A stretch of 64,000 nt of DNA from M3007 sp041392625 (GTDB taxonomy: Bacteria > Bacteroidota > Bacteroidia > Chitinophagales > Saprospiraceae): the NCBI GenBank assembly GCA_041392625.1, contig JAWKLR010000007.1:1-64000 (forward strand), read 5' to 3'. The notes beneath the pieces were generated by a model. It saw only the letters and a program-made list of their open reading frames with translations, did no database searches and was not told the origin of the DNA. The first letter of the stretch is position 1; every line of letters starts with the position of its first letter. Below, piece by piece: positions 26,865-34,583 of this stretch. The position numbers and the translations under genes are program-made.

Positions 26865-29800
26865 ATGCGTATTTTTAAATTCATAATGGTGGCCTTGTTT
26901 GCTTTGGGTACCTGGAGTGCGTCTGCACACATTCCAGAATATATCCGGAAGCAATCCAAAATGGTCAACAAAGCAAAATACCGCGGTGTTTGTTCGAACT
27001 CTACTTCTCAGATTGATCAGAGTATCAACAACGTGCGGGCACGCCTTTTGGGTGGTGGTGATTGCTGGTGGGATTTTTCCGATGGGCGTTACATCGTACC
27101 AAAAGTAGACCCAAGTTCAGGGCAGCGTGAGGTGTCTTCTATTTTCGCCGGTTCTGTATGGATTGGTGGTGTGGACCCTGCAGGCAACCTGAAAATTGCT
27201 GCTCAGGATTACCGGAACGACGGTCGGAACGACTTCTGGCCTGGTCCGCTTACTGAATTGGGTGTAACAGATGAATTTACCTGTGATAACTGGGACCGTC
27301 ACTTCCGTGTGATTGGCGATGAAATTCGCGAGCACTTGCGGAACATCGCTAACGGAAACCTCAGCCCGGATGCAATCCCACGTGGTGTAAAAGGCTGGCC
27401 TGGTCGTGGAAACCCATACTTCGTGGATGTTTGGGGCTTCGACCTTCCATTTACTACACAGGCATTGGCTGGTTTTTACGATGCGGATGACAACGGCAAC
27501 TACGACCCATTGAAAGGTGACTACCCTTCTATTGAGATTCGTGGGTGTCCTTTGGATCGCTACCCGGACGAAATGATCTTCTGGATTTATAACGACGAAG
27601 GTTCTGGTCAGGTACACGCACGTACTCAGGGGGCTCCAATTCAAATGGAGGTACAGGTACAGGCGTTTGGTTATACTACCAACGATGAATTGAACGACAT
27701 GACATTCCAACGCTACAAGCTCATTAACCGGGCTACGGAGCGTATCGACTCATGCTTCTTCTCCATGTGGATTGACCCGGATTTGGGTTGCCACCTGGAC
27801 GACTATATTGGTTGTGATACAACCAAAGACCTTATGTATGTATACAACCAGGATAACCAGGATGGTGACCCGGGTTGTGCATGTGGTGACGTAGCAACTT
27901 ACTGTGATAATATTCCGATTCTTGGTGTGGATTACTTCCGCGGGCCATTGGATACCTTTGGTGAAGAGCTCGGAATGAACTCCTTTATGTACTACAACAA
28001 TGGTGGTATTGGTACGCCTCCAGCAGGTACTGCTGACCCGGGTGCTCCAAACGAGTATTACAACTACATCACTGGTACCTGGCGTGACGGTACACCCCTT
28101 TCTGTTGGTGGCTCCGGATATGCTCCACAGGATCCAAATGCAGTAACTACCCGTTATGCACTGCCAGATGCGCCTAACTCTGCAACAGGTTGGTCTATGT
28201 GTACTGCAGGTTTGCCATTCGGTGACCGCCGTACCCTACAGGCTTCTGGTCCGTTTACCTTGAAGCCTGGTGCTGTAAACGAATTGATCATTGGTATTCC
28301 ATGGGTACCAGACATTACATACCCATGTCCGGATCTGGAAGGTCTGTTCCGTGCAGACAAATTGGCTCAGGGCTTGTTCGACAACTGTTTTGAGTTGTTG
28401 GATGGACCGGATGCTCCAGATGTTAGCTGGTTGGAAATGAATCAGGAAGTAATTGCTATTTTGGCAAATGACTCCCTTTCCAACAACTATGCAGAGGGTT
28501 ATACCCAGCAGGATTTCCTCGCGCCTGATGATATCAAGTTTAATCCTGATCCAGCAATTGTCGCTACAGCAGATTATAAGTTTGAGGGATACCGCATCTA
28601 TCAATTGGCTTCTCCAAACGTATCTGCAGCAGATTACACCGATACTGAAAAAGCACGTATCGTTGCTGAGGTGGATTTGAAAAACGGTATCCAGAAAATT
28701 TACAACTGGATTGAAGAGCGTGATCCCAATACCAACGATGTACTGTTCTACCCTGAACTTCAGGTAGAAGGTGTTGACTCGGGTATCAAGCGTACCTTCA
28801 GTGTGAAAGACGATAAGTTCGCAGCCGGTAACGACAAGCGACTCATCAACCACAAGAAGTACTATTTCTCTGTGATTGCATACGCGTACAACAACTACGA
28901 AACGTTTGATCCATTGGCTCGCCCGGTTGTTGGACAACAGCGTCCATACCTGGTAGGTCGTAAGAACATCCAGATTTATACCGTAATTCCTCGTCCAATC
29001 GTTGATCAGTCACTCCAGTCCGCTTACGGTGACGGTGTAGAGATCACACGTATCCAGGGCCAGGGTGTAGGCAACAACTTCGTTGACCTCAAGCCTGAAT
29101 CTCGTGATGCTGCTTTGGAACCAGGGTTTAATGGTGAACTGACTTACCGCGCAGGTCGCGGACCAATCTCCGTAACGATCTTCAATCCATTTGAAATCAA
29201 AGACGGTGACTACGAATTGAACTTTGTTGATAGCGACAACACCGATGATACCATCGATGACGACGCACATTGGGAACTCACTGAGGTGGCAACTGGAAAC
29301 ACCATTGCCTCTGAGCGTACCATTGCAGAAATCAACGAACAATTGATTGTTGATTACGGATTCTCCATCACCATTTTCCAAACGGGTGAGACAGGAAACT
29401 ATACTCCGCACCTGGAAGCGCCAGACCTCTTCCCTGTAACACCGGGAGAAGCAAACGGTGGTATCGGTGCTGAAATCGAATATGACGATCCAGATGCACA
29501 GTGGTTGCTCGGATTCCCAGATCAGGACTTTGGTATTTTCCACTTTGTGAAAACCCGTGCATTTGAGGACGACGAACGACTCGATCCAAACCAGGGACTT
29601 AGCACTCTGGGTGATGGATGGTTTGTGCCTTATGCATTGGCTGACTGGCGGATCAACAACACCGAGCGTATGATCTCTCCGGCATGGACAGGTAAATCAA
29701 TTGGTAACTTTGTTAACCAATCTGTAGTGGGTAGTGCCACATCATTGACTTCTCCAACCGGCCGTTTCCGCAAATTGAATGATTTGCGCAACGTAGACAT

Positions 29801-30911
29801 CGTGCTTACCAGCGATAAGAGCAAGTGGAGCCGTTGTGTGGTTGTGGAAAGTGCCTCCGGCTACTGGACTGCCAGTGAATACCAGCCTAAAGACACTACA
29901 CTCAGCACAGAAGGTGACGGAAACAAGGTGCGTGAAATGTTTGACGTACGTTATGGACTTTCTGTTGGAAAAGACGATAACGACGGTGACGGTCTCCCTG
30001 ACCCAGACGGTGCAGTAGACCAGAATGGTGATCCGCTTCGTGGTATGGGTTGGTTCCCAGGATATGCAATTGACGTAGAGACCGGTGAGCGTTTGAATAT
30101 CTTCTTTGGCGAAAACTCTTGTTACAAGAGCTCTCTGAATTCAAGATTCACCGGACGCGATATGCTTTGGAATCCAACCGACCAGATTCTGCGCGGCAAC
30201 CAGTACTCAGATTACTTCGATCTGGTATTGGGTGGTCAGCACTGGGTGTATGTAATGAATACTCCATACGACTCGTGCGAAGCCCTCCGCTTGCGTCTTA
30301 CTCCTGAGTACCACTCTAATAGCATTACTGCAAAGGTTTCTGAACTGCGTAATGTGAGCTGGGCTGGTATGGTTCAGTTGTTAGACGGATTCGAGATGTT
30401 GCCATTGCGTGATGGTCTGATTCCAAACGATGCAGTTATTAAGTTGCGTGTAGATAATCCATACCAGACTACCTACGATGCAGCAACAGATGACAATACA
30501 GCGCATCCAAAATACCTCCTCCGCATCGAAGGCCGTGAGTCCCTCGCATTGGAAGGTGTCCAGATTGACAATGCACTTGATTCTGTAAAAGTTGTTCCAA
30601 ACCCATACTACGGATTCTCTCAATACGAGACTTCGCAGTTTACCAATACCGTAAAAATTACCAACCTGCCTGGTCAGTGTGTGGTAACTATTTACTCGCT
30701 GGATGGCAAGTTCATCCGCCAGTATCAACGGAATGAGGTATATGCTCCATACCAGCAGATTACCCCTGCATTGGAGTGGGATTTGAAAAACAATAAAGGT
30801 ATTCCAGTTGCAAGTGGTGTGTATCTGATTAATGTGCAGGCGCCCGGAATGGGTGAGCGAACCATTAAGTGGTTCGGAATTGCACGACAATTTGATCCAT
30901 CCGGATTGTAA
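26865..30911 (+). CDS. Large secreted T9SS-substrate protein, paralog B
   Basis: The 1348-residue product has a signal peptide (MRIFKFIMVALFALGTWSASAH). It has the same block order as paralog A: SQIDQSINNVRARLLGGGDCWW, SVWIGGVDPAGNLKIAAQ, DADDNGNYDPLKGDYP, INRATERIDSCFFSMW, DDNDGDGLPDPDGAVDQNG, and the C-terminal VPNPYYGFSQYETS ... GVYLINVQAPGMGERTIKW. The even use of preferred codons matches the TonB receptor and PorV-like genes and differs from paralog A, so this copy is probably the abundant one. It starts 123 bp after the receptor, past a stem-loop. The ligand or structural role is unknown; dependence on T9SS is inferred from the C-terminus. Confidence 0.84.
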   Translation: MRIFKFIMVALFALGTWSASAHIPEYIRKQSKMVNKAKYRGVCSNSTSQIDQSINNVRARLLGGGDCWWDFSDGRYIVPKVDPSSGQREVSSIFAGSVWIGGVDPAGNLKIAAQDYRNDGRNDFWPGPLTELGVTDEFTCDNWDRHFRVIGDEIREHLRNIANGNLSPDAIPRGVKGWPGRGNPYFVDVWGFDLPFTTQALAGFYDADDNGNYDPLKGDYPSIEIRGCPLDRYPDEMIFWIYNDEGSGQVHARTQGAPIQMEVQVQAFGYTTNDELNDMTFQRYKLINRATERIDSCFFSMWIDPDLGCHLDDYIGCDTTKDLMYVYNQDNQDGDPGCACGDVATYCDNIPILGVDYFRGPLDTFGEELGMNSFMYYNNGGIGTPPAGTADPGAPNEYYNYITGTWRDGTPLSVGGSGYAPQDPNAVTTRYALPDAPNSATGWSMCTAGLPFGDRRTLQASGPFTLKPGAVNELIIGIPWVPDITYPCPDLEGLFRADKLAQGLFDNCFELLDGPDAPDVSWLEMNQEVIAILANDSLSNNYAEGYTQQDFLAPDDIKFNPDPAIVATADYKFEGYRIYQLASPNVSAADYTDTEKARIVAEVDLKNGIQKIYNWIEERDPNTNDVLFYPELQVEGVDSGIKRTFSVKDDKFAAGNDKRLINHKKYYFSVIAYAYNNYETFDPLARPVVGQQRPYLVGRKNIQIYTVIPRPIVDQSLQSAYGDGVEITRIQGQGVGNNFVDLKPESRDAALEPGFNGELTYRAGRGPISVTIFNPFEIKDGDYELNFVDSDNTDDTIDDDAHWELTEVATGNTIASERTIAEINEQLIVDYGFSITIFQTGETGNYTPHLEAPDLFPVTPGEANGGIGAEIEYDDPDAQWLLGFPDQDFGIFHFVKTRAFEDDERLDPNQGLSTLGDGWFVPYALADWRINNTERMISPAWTGKSIGNFVNQSVVGSATSLTSPTGRFRKLNDLRNVDIVLTSDKSKWSRCVVVESASGYWTASEYQPKDTTLSTEGDGNKVREMFDVRYGLSVGKDDNDGDGLPDPDGAVDQNGDPLRGMGWFPGYAIDVETGERLNIFFGENSCYKSSLNSRFTGRDMLWNPTDQILRGNQYSDYFDLVLGGQHWVYVMNTPYDSCEALRLRLTPEYHSNSITAKVSELRNVSWAGMVQLLDGFEMLPLRDGLIPNDAVIKLRVDNPYQTTYDAATDDNTAHPKYLLRIEGRESLALEGVQIDNALDSVKVVPNPYYGFSQYETSQFTNTVKITNLPGQCVVTIYSLDGKFIRQYQRNEVYAPYQQITPALEWDLKNNKGIPVASGVYLINVQAPGMGERTIKWFGIARQFDPSGL

Positions 30912-30917
30912 TGCCAC

Positions 30918-30960
30918 CCCGTTTTGCAGGCGCCTGTACCAGCAGGTGCCTGCAAGCGGG
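30918..30960 (+). other. Intercistronic stem-loop between paralog B and the PorV-like gene
   Basis: GCAGGCGCCTG (30926-30936) pairs with CAGGTGCCTGC (30943-30953) around TACCAG and extends outwards through TTG/CAA to CCCG/CGGG with small bulges. There is no T-run after it, so it looks more like an RNA-stabilising or processing structure than a terminator. Confidence 0.5.
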
Positions 30961-30988
30961 AACTTTAACTACTAATTCAATCTACGTT

Positions 30989-32038
30989 ATGAATAAATTA
31001 TACCGTTTGCTGTTGCCTTGTTTCGGTCTGTTGATGCTCAATGTGAGCTGGGCAGGCAACCCTGACCGTCAGGGTGAAGCAGGTGCAAATCAGCTTCTGA
31101 TCAACCCTTGGGCTCGCAGTGCAGGCTTACACTCCTTGAACACTTCCAGTGTTTCTGGTACAGACGCCTTGTTCCTGAACATCGCAGGCTTGTCCCGGAT
31201 CAATAAAACTCAGATTCAGCTCGGCCACACCCGCTACCTTGAAGGTGCTGATATTGGTGTGAATGCACTGGGTCTGGGCCAAAAAGTTGGTAAAAACGGA
31301 GCATTTGGTTTGAGCCTCGTTGCTTTTGACCTGGGCGATTTTGACCTTACCACGGAAGATACACCGGAAGGCTCAGGAGCGACTTTTAGCCCGTCTTTTT
31401 TCAACCTTGGTATTTCGTACAGCCACTTGTTTGCAAACAAGGTGTCTGTTGGTGTAACTGCTAAATTTGTAACCGAGTCTATCTCCAACGCTGCTGCCAA
31501 TGCACTTGCCATCGATGCTGGTGTTCAGTATGTATCTGGTGCAGATGATAACTTCAAGTTTGGTATTTCACTTCGGAACATTGGCTCCAAGATGCGCTTT
31601 ACCGGTGAAGGTCTTTCTAAGTCTCGTCCAAACCCAGGACCGACTTTTGAATATTTGTTGACCTACACTGAGCGTTCTGCATCCTATGAATTGCCTTCAC
31701 AGTTGAACATCGGTGCTTCTTACGATTGGTTGCTCGGAGGAGCAAGCCGCATTTCCCTTTTGGGTAACTTCTGCTCCAATGCATTCTCTCGCGACCAATA
31801 CGGTTTGGGCCTCGAGTTTGAACTCAACAAGAACTTCGCGCTTCGCGTTGCATACAAAGATGAGTTTGACGTGAATGAGGTTGAAGCTACTCTGGACAAT
31901 GGAATCAGTGCAGGTGTTTCTGTTGCATTCCCGTTGAAAGCCGGATCCAGCTTCCCACAGGTTGCACTGGATTATGGCTACCGGAATACAACAGTATTCA
32001 AAGGTATCCACAATATTGGATTGCGCATTGACTTGTAA
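30989..32038 (+). CDS. PorV/PorQ family outer-membrane protein
   Basis: I start at 30989 (MNKLYRLLLPCFGLLMLNVSWA), giving a signal peptide. The longer frame from 30911 overlaps the stop of paralog B and lies in the stem-loop. The mature 325 residues form a FadL-like barrel with the PorV/PorQ start GANQLLINPWARSAGLHSLNTS, the GTDALFLNIAGLSRI turn, and repeated strand pairs (FGISLRNIGSKMRF, LRVAYKDEFD, PQVALDYGYRNT). In the T9SS, PorV shuttles cargo from the translocon to the attachment complex. Its place after two T9SS cargo genes suggests a dedicated partner. It could also be a general PorQ-like protein. Confidence 0.83.
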   Translation: MNKLYRLLLPCFGLLMLNVSWAGNPDRQGEAGANQLLINPWARSAGLHSLNTSSVSGTDALFLNIAGLSRINKTQIQLGHTRYLEGADIGVNALGLGQKVGKNGAFGLSLVAFDLGDFDLTTEDTPEGSGATFSPSFFNLGISYSHLFANKVSVGVTAKFVTESISNAAANALAIDAGVQYVSGADDNFKFGISLRNIGSKMRFTGEGLSKSRPNPGPTFEYLLTYTERSASYELPSQLNIGASYDWLLGGASRISLLGNFCSNAFSRDQYGLGLEFELNKNFALRVAYKDEFDVNEVEATLDNGISAGVSVAFPLKAGSSFPQVALDYGYRNTTVFKGIHNIGLRIDL

Positions 32039-32061
32039 TTTGATAGTCTAGCAATAAGTGC

Positions 32062-32102
32062 AAAGGGCCGTGCGGATACATTTCGCACGGCCCTTTTTCT
32101 AT
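32062..32102 (+). terminator. Terminator after the PorV-like gene
   Basis: A perfect 13-bp stem (AAAGGGCCGTGCG at 32062-32074, CGCACGGCCCTTT at 32084-32096) with loop GATACATTT and a following T-run. It closes the surface cassette. Confidence 0.93.
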
Positions 32103-32232
32103 CTGGTCATACATTTCTAAACCGGTTTTATCCTTCAGAAAGGAAGAGGAAATTAAGGGTAAGGTAGTGCTCCAGAAAATTCAATAATTAAGATTCCTGG
32201 CCATGGGTATTTACTTTTTTTGAAAAAAGACG

Positions 32233-32240
32233 TATTTTTG
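32233..32240 (+). promoter_or_regulatory. Candidate -7 element upstream of greA
   Basis: TATTTTTG matches TAnnTTTG exactly. No TTTG is found 19-21 bp upstream, so only half of the promoter is supported. Transcription would start near 32247, leaving a leader of about 155 nt before greA. Confidence 0.35.
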
Positions 32241-32259
32241 TCCTTCGTTTTAACCTTTA

Positions 32260-32303
32260 CAGAAACGTTTCTATCATCTAGGTAGGGACGTTTCTGTTTT
32301 TTT
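32260..32303 (+). terminator. Leader terminator/attenuator-like hairpin upstream of greA
   Basis: CAGAAACGT (32260-32268) pairs with ACGTTTCTG (32288-32296), followed by seven T (32297-32303). The left arm also lies within a perfect 12-bp palindrome, AGAAACGTTTCT (32261-32272), which could form instead and prevent the terminator. The cassette upstream already has its own strong terminator, so this hairpin lies in the greA leader. Confidence 0.6.
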
Positions 32304-32401
32304 CTGTCCAGGCCCCTGGTTATATGGGTGACATCATTCATGGTTGTTTCAGAGATAGTGTCTGCCTGGAAATTCATTTACAAACAAACAAATATTACAA
32401 T

Positions 32402-32878
32402 ATGGCGAATTACACGTATTTAACGCAGGCCGGTTATGACAAACTGCGTACGGAACTTGAAGAATTGAAGACCAAAGGTCGGGCTGAGGCTGCCTTCGCC
32501 ATTGCAGAAGCCCGTGCCCAGGGAGATTTATCTGAAAATGCCGAATACGATGCGGCCAAAGATGCTCAGGGTATGCTGGAGTTGAAAATCAATGAGATTG
32601 AAACGGTACTTGCGAATGCCCGGGTAATTGACGAAAGCCTATTGGATGATTCCAAAGTGGCTATCCTCTCCAATGTAACCATCAAAAACCTCAAAACGGG
32701 GAAAGAAATGACCTATAAACTGGTATCGGAAACAGAAGCTGATGCCAAGGAGCGCAAAATCTCGGTGACTTCTCCGATTGGTCAGGGTTTGCTCGGTAAA
32801 GAAAAAGGAGAAAAAGTGGATATCACCACTCCCGGAGGATCTGTACAGTTTGAGGTGGTAAATATCACAGTAGGATAA
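32402..32878 (+). CDS. greA: Transcription elongation factor GreA
   Basis: GreA enters the secondary channel of backtracked RNA polymerase and stimulates cleavage of the RNA 3' end. The start at 32402 (MANYTYLTQAGYDKL) gives 158 residues, the normal length; the in-frame ATG at 32324 adds non-family sequence. The coiled-coil domain includes LRTELEELKTKGRAE and the catalytic tip region EARAQGDLSENAEYDAAKD near residues 36-54, with the acidic residues of the GDLSENAEY motif intact. The C-terminal domain has TSPIGQGLLGKEKGE. It is followed 66 bp later by hinT, and a terminator-like hairpin lies in its leader. Confidence 0.96.
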   Translation: MANYTYLTQAGYDKLRTELEELKTKGRAEAAFAIAEARAQGDLSENAEYDAAKDAQGMLELKINEIETVLANARVIDESLLDDSKVAILSNVTIKNLKTGKEMTYKLVSETEADAKERKISVTSPIGQGLLGKEKGEKVDITTPGGSVQFEVVNITVG

Positions 32879-32944
32879 ACCGTTCAGGCAGACCGTATGT
32901 GAACATGTAACATTCGGTCTGCCTGCATTAAAAATACCAGAATT

Positions 32945-33337
32945 ATGGCTTCTATTTTTTCTAAGATTGTTGCAGGGGAAATTCCTTGCTATAAAATAAC
33001 AGAAACAGACGACTATCTGGCTTTTCTTGATATTCGTCCACAGGTGAAAGGCCATGCTCTGTGTATTCCTAAAAAAGAAACCAATTATATTTTTGATATG
33101 GAGGATGAGGAACTGGCCGGACTCATGGTATTTGCAAAAAAAGTTGCCAAAGCCATTGAAGCGGTTGTTCCCTGCGAGCGAATTGGAGTCGCTGTAGTCG
33201 GCCTTGAAGTGCCCCATACCCACATCCATCTGATGCCGATTCGTACGGTGTCCGACCTTGGTTTTAACCACGAGCCGGTACCAATGTCTTCCGACGAGTT
33301 CCAGGATCTGGCAGCGGCTATTGCTTCCAGCCTGTAA
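32945..33337 (+). CDS. HIT family purine nucleoside phosphoramidase (HinT-like)
   Basis: The 130-residue histidine-triad protein hydrolyses adenosine or guanosine phosphoramidates and acyl-adenylates. It begins with IFSKIVAGEIPCYKI and carries DIRPQVKGHALCIPKK near residue 33. The triad HTHIHLMPI near residues 91-99 provides the catalytic histidines. Length and spacing are normal for HinT. It lies 66 bp after greA and is probably co-transcribed. A CCTGTCGG/CCGACAGG stem-loop lies after it. Confidence 0.93.
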   Translation: MASIFSKIVAGEIPCYKITETDDYLAFLDIRPQVKGHALCIPKKETNYIFDMEDEELAGLMVFAKKVAKAIEAVVPCERIGVAVVGLEVPHTHIHLMPIRTVSDLGFNHEPVPMSSDEFQDLAAAIASSL

Positions 33338-33392
33338 GGCATTGGCCAGCTTGGCAGAACGGGATGTCTCCGGTTTGAGATGAACGCCTGAG

Positions 33393-33413
33393 CCTGTCGG
33401 AATCACCGACAGG
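33393..33413 (+). other. Stem-loop after the HIT gene
   Basis: CCTGTCGG (33393-33400) and CCGACAGG (33406-33413) form a perfect 8-bp stem with loop AATCA. No T-run follows, so it may be an mRNA 3'-end or processing signal rather than a complete terminator. Confidence 0.45.
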
Positions 33414-33450
33414 AAGATGTACTGAAAACAAGAATGCAAACTACCCGGTT

Positions 33451-34547
33451 ATGCAGTATCCAATCAGGAATTTCTTTTTACCAGTCAGGTACGCTGCTCT
33501 CTGTCTTTTGACAGGGAGTATCATGCTTTTTTCCTGTAAAAGCGGCAATCAGTCCCCCCCGACACATGCCTCAGCCCTGCCCGTTGTCAATTCTAAACTC
33601 AATGGCCTTACGCTGGTCGCTCCTCCGGATAGTTTTTCGTCCAATCCCATGGTTCCAATAAAAGCGGTTGGTGCAAATTGGATAGCAGTAGTTCCATATG
33701 CATTTACCCGCCCGGGGCAGGCCAAAGTGCATTACAACTCCCACGGCCATCAGTGGTGGGGAGAACGTCCGGAAGGGGTTCTGGCCACAATTCGAACCGC
33801 TCATAAGTCGGGAGTAAAAGTTATGCTAAAACCGCAGGTCTGGATTCCCAGAGGCTGGACCGGAACCCTGGATTTTGATTCCAAAGCGGAGTGGGAAGCC
33901 TGGGAGGCAGATTATATGGCGTACGTGCTTCCGATGGCTCGGATGGCTGAAGAGGAGCATGTGGATTTGTTTTGCTTTGGAACAGAACTCCGTAATGCCA
34001 TTTCAAACGCCCGGCGTATTGGCTGGGTCTGATTGACACCATCAGAACGGTCTATTCCGGTGATTTGGTATATTCTGCCAATTGGGACGATTGGGAACAG
34101 GTGCCTTTTTGGGATAAAATGGATTACATCGGACTCAGTGCATATTTCCCCTTGATGGATTCGGATACTCCCGTAGTGGATAGCTTGTGTAAGGCCTGGA
34201 TGCCGGTTAAAAAGCGGCTGAAAAAATTTAGTCAGCAATATAACAAGCCCGTTTTATTTACTGAGTTTGGTTACCTGAGTGTAGATGGCTCTGGCGGTAA
34301 AACCTGGGAGCTGGAGAATGGGATCAAGCACCGTGCTGTTAACCAGAAAGCACAGGCAAATTGCCTGGATGCGCTTTTTCATTCCTACTATCCGGAAACC
34401 TGGTGGGCCGGAGGATTTCTCTGGAAATGGTTTCCCGAAATGAAAGGACATGAAGGTTACCCTGAGCGAGATTACACCCCTCAGGGAAAGATGGCCGAGT
34501 CGGTATTGGAAAAATGGTATCGGCAACCAATTGGGCTTGAAAAGTAA
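33451..34547 (+). pseudogene. GH113-like glycoside hydrolase lipoprotein, frameshifted
   Basis: Two frames join into one protein of about 365 residues if one A is restored near 34006 (TCAAACGC to TCAAAACGC), giving AISKRPAYWLGLIDT. The N-terminus is a lipoprotein signal (GSIMLFSCKS, acylated Cys about 29). The rest is a TIM barrel of the GH113/GTA-like group. The likely acid/base Glu is in FCFGTELRN and the nucleophile Glu in LFTEFGYLS, with DYIGLSAYFPL and the C-terminal WAGGFLWKWFP also typical. Characterised GH113 members act on beta-mannans; the substrate here is unknown. Apart from the single indel both halves look functional, so this may be a sequence error. Confidence 0.75.
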
Positions 34548-34577
34548 ACACGCTTTAGAAGCATGTTTACTTTTCAA
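34537..34577. terminator. Bidirectional terminator between the GH113-like and E1 genes
   Basis: A perfect 14-bp stem (TTGAAAAGTAAACA at 34537-34550, TGTTTACTTTTCAA at 34564-34577) with an inner GCTT/AAGC pairing. The GH113-like stop codon lies inside the left arm, and the E1 gene ends 7 bp beyond the right arm. Confidence 0.8.
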
Positions 34578-34583
34578 TTTGCT

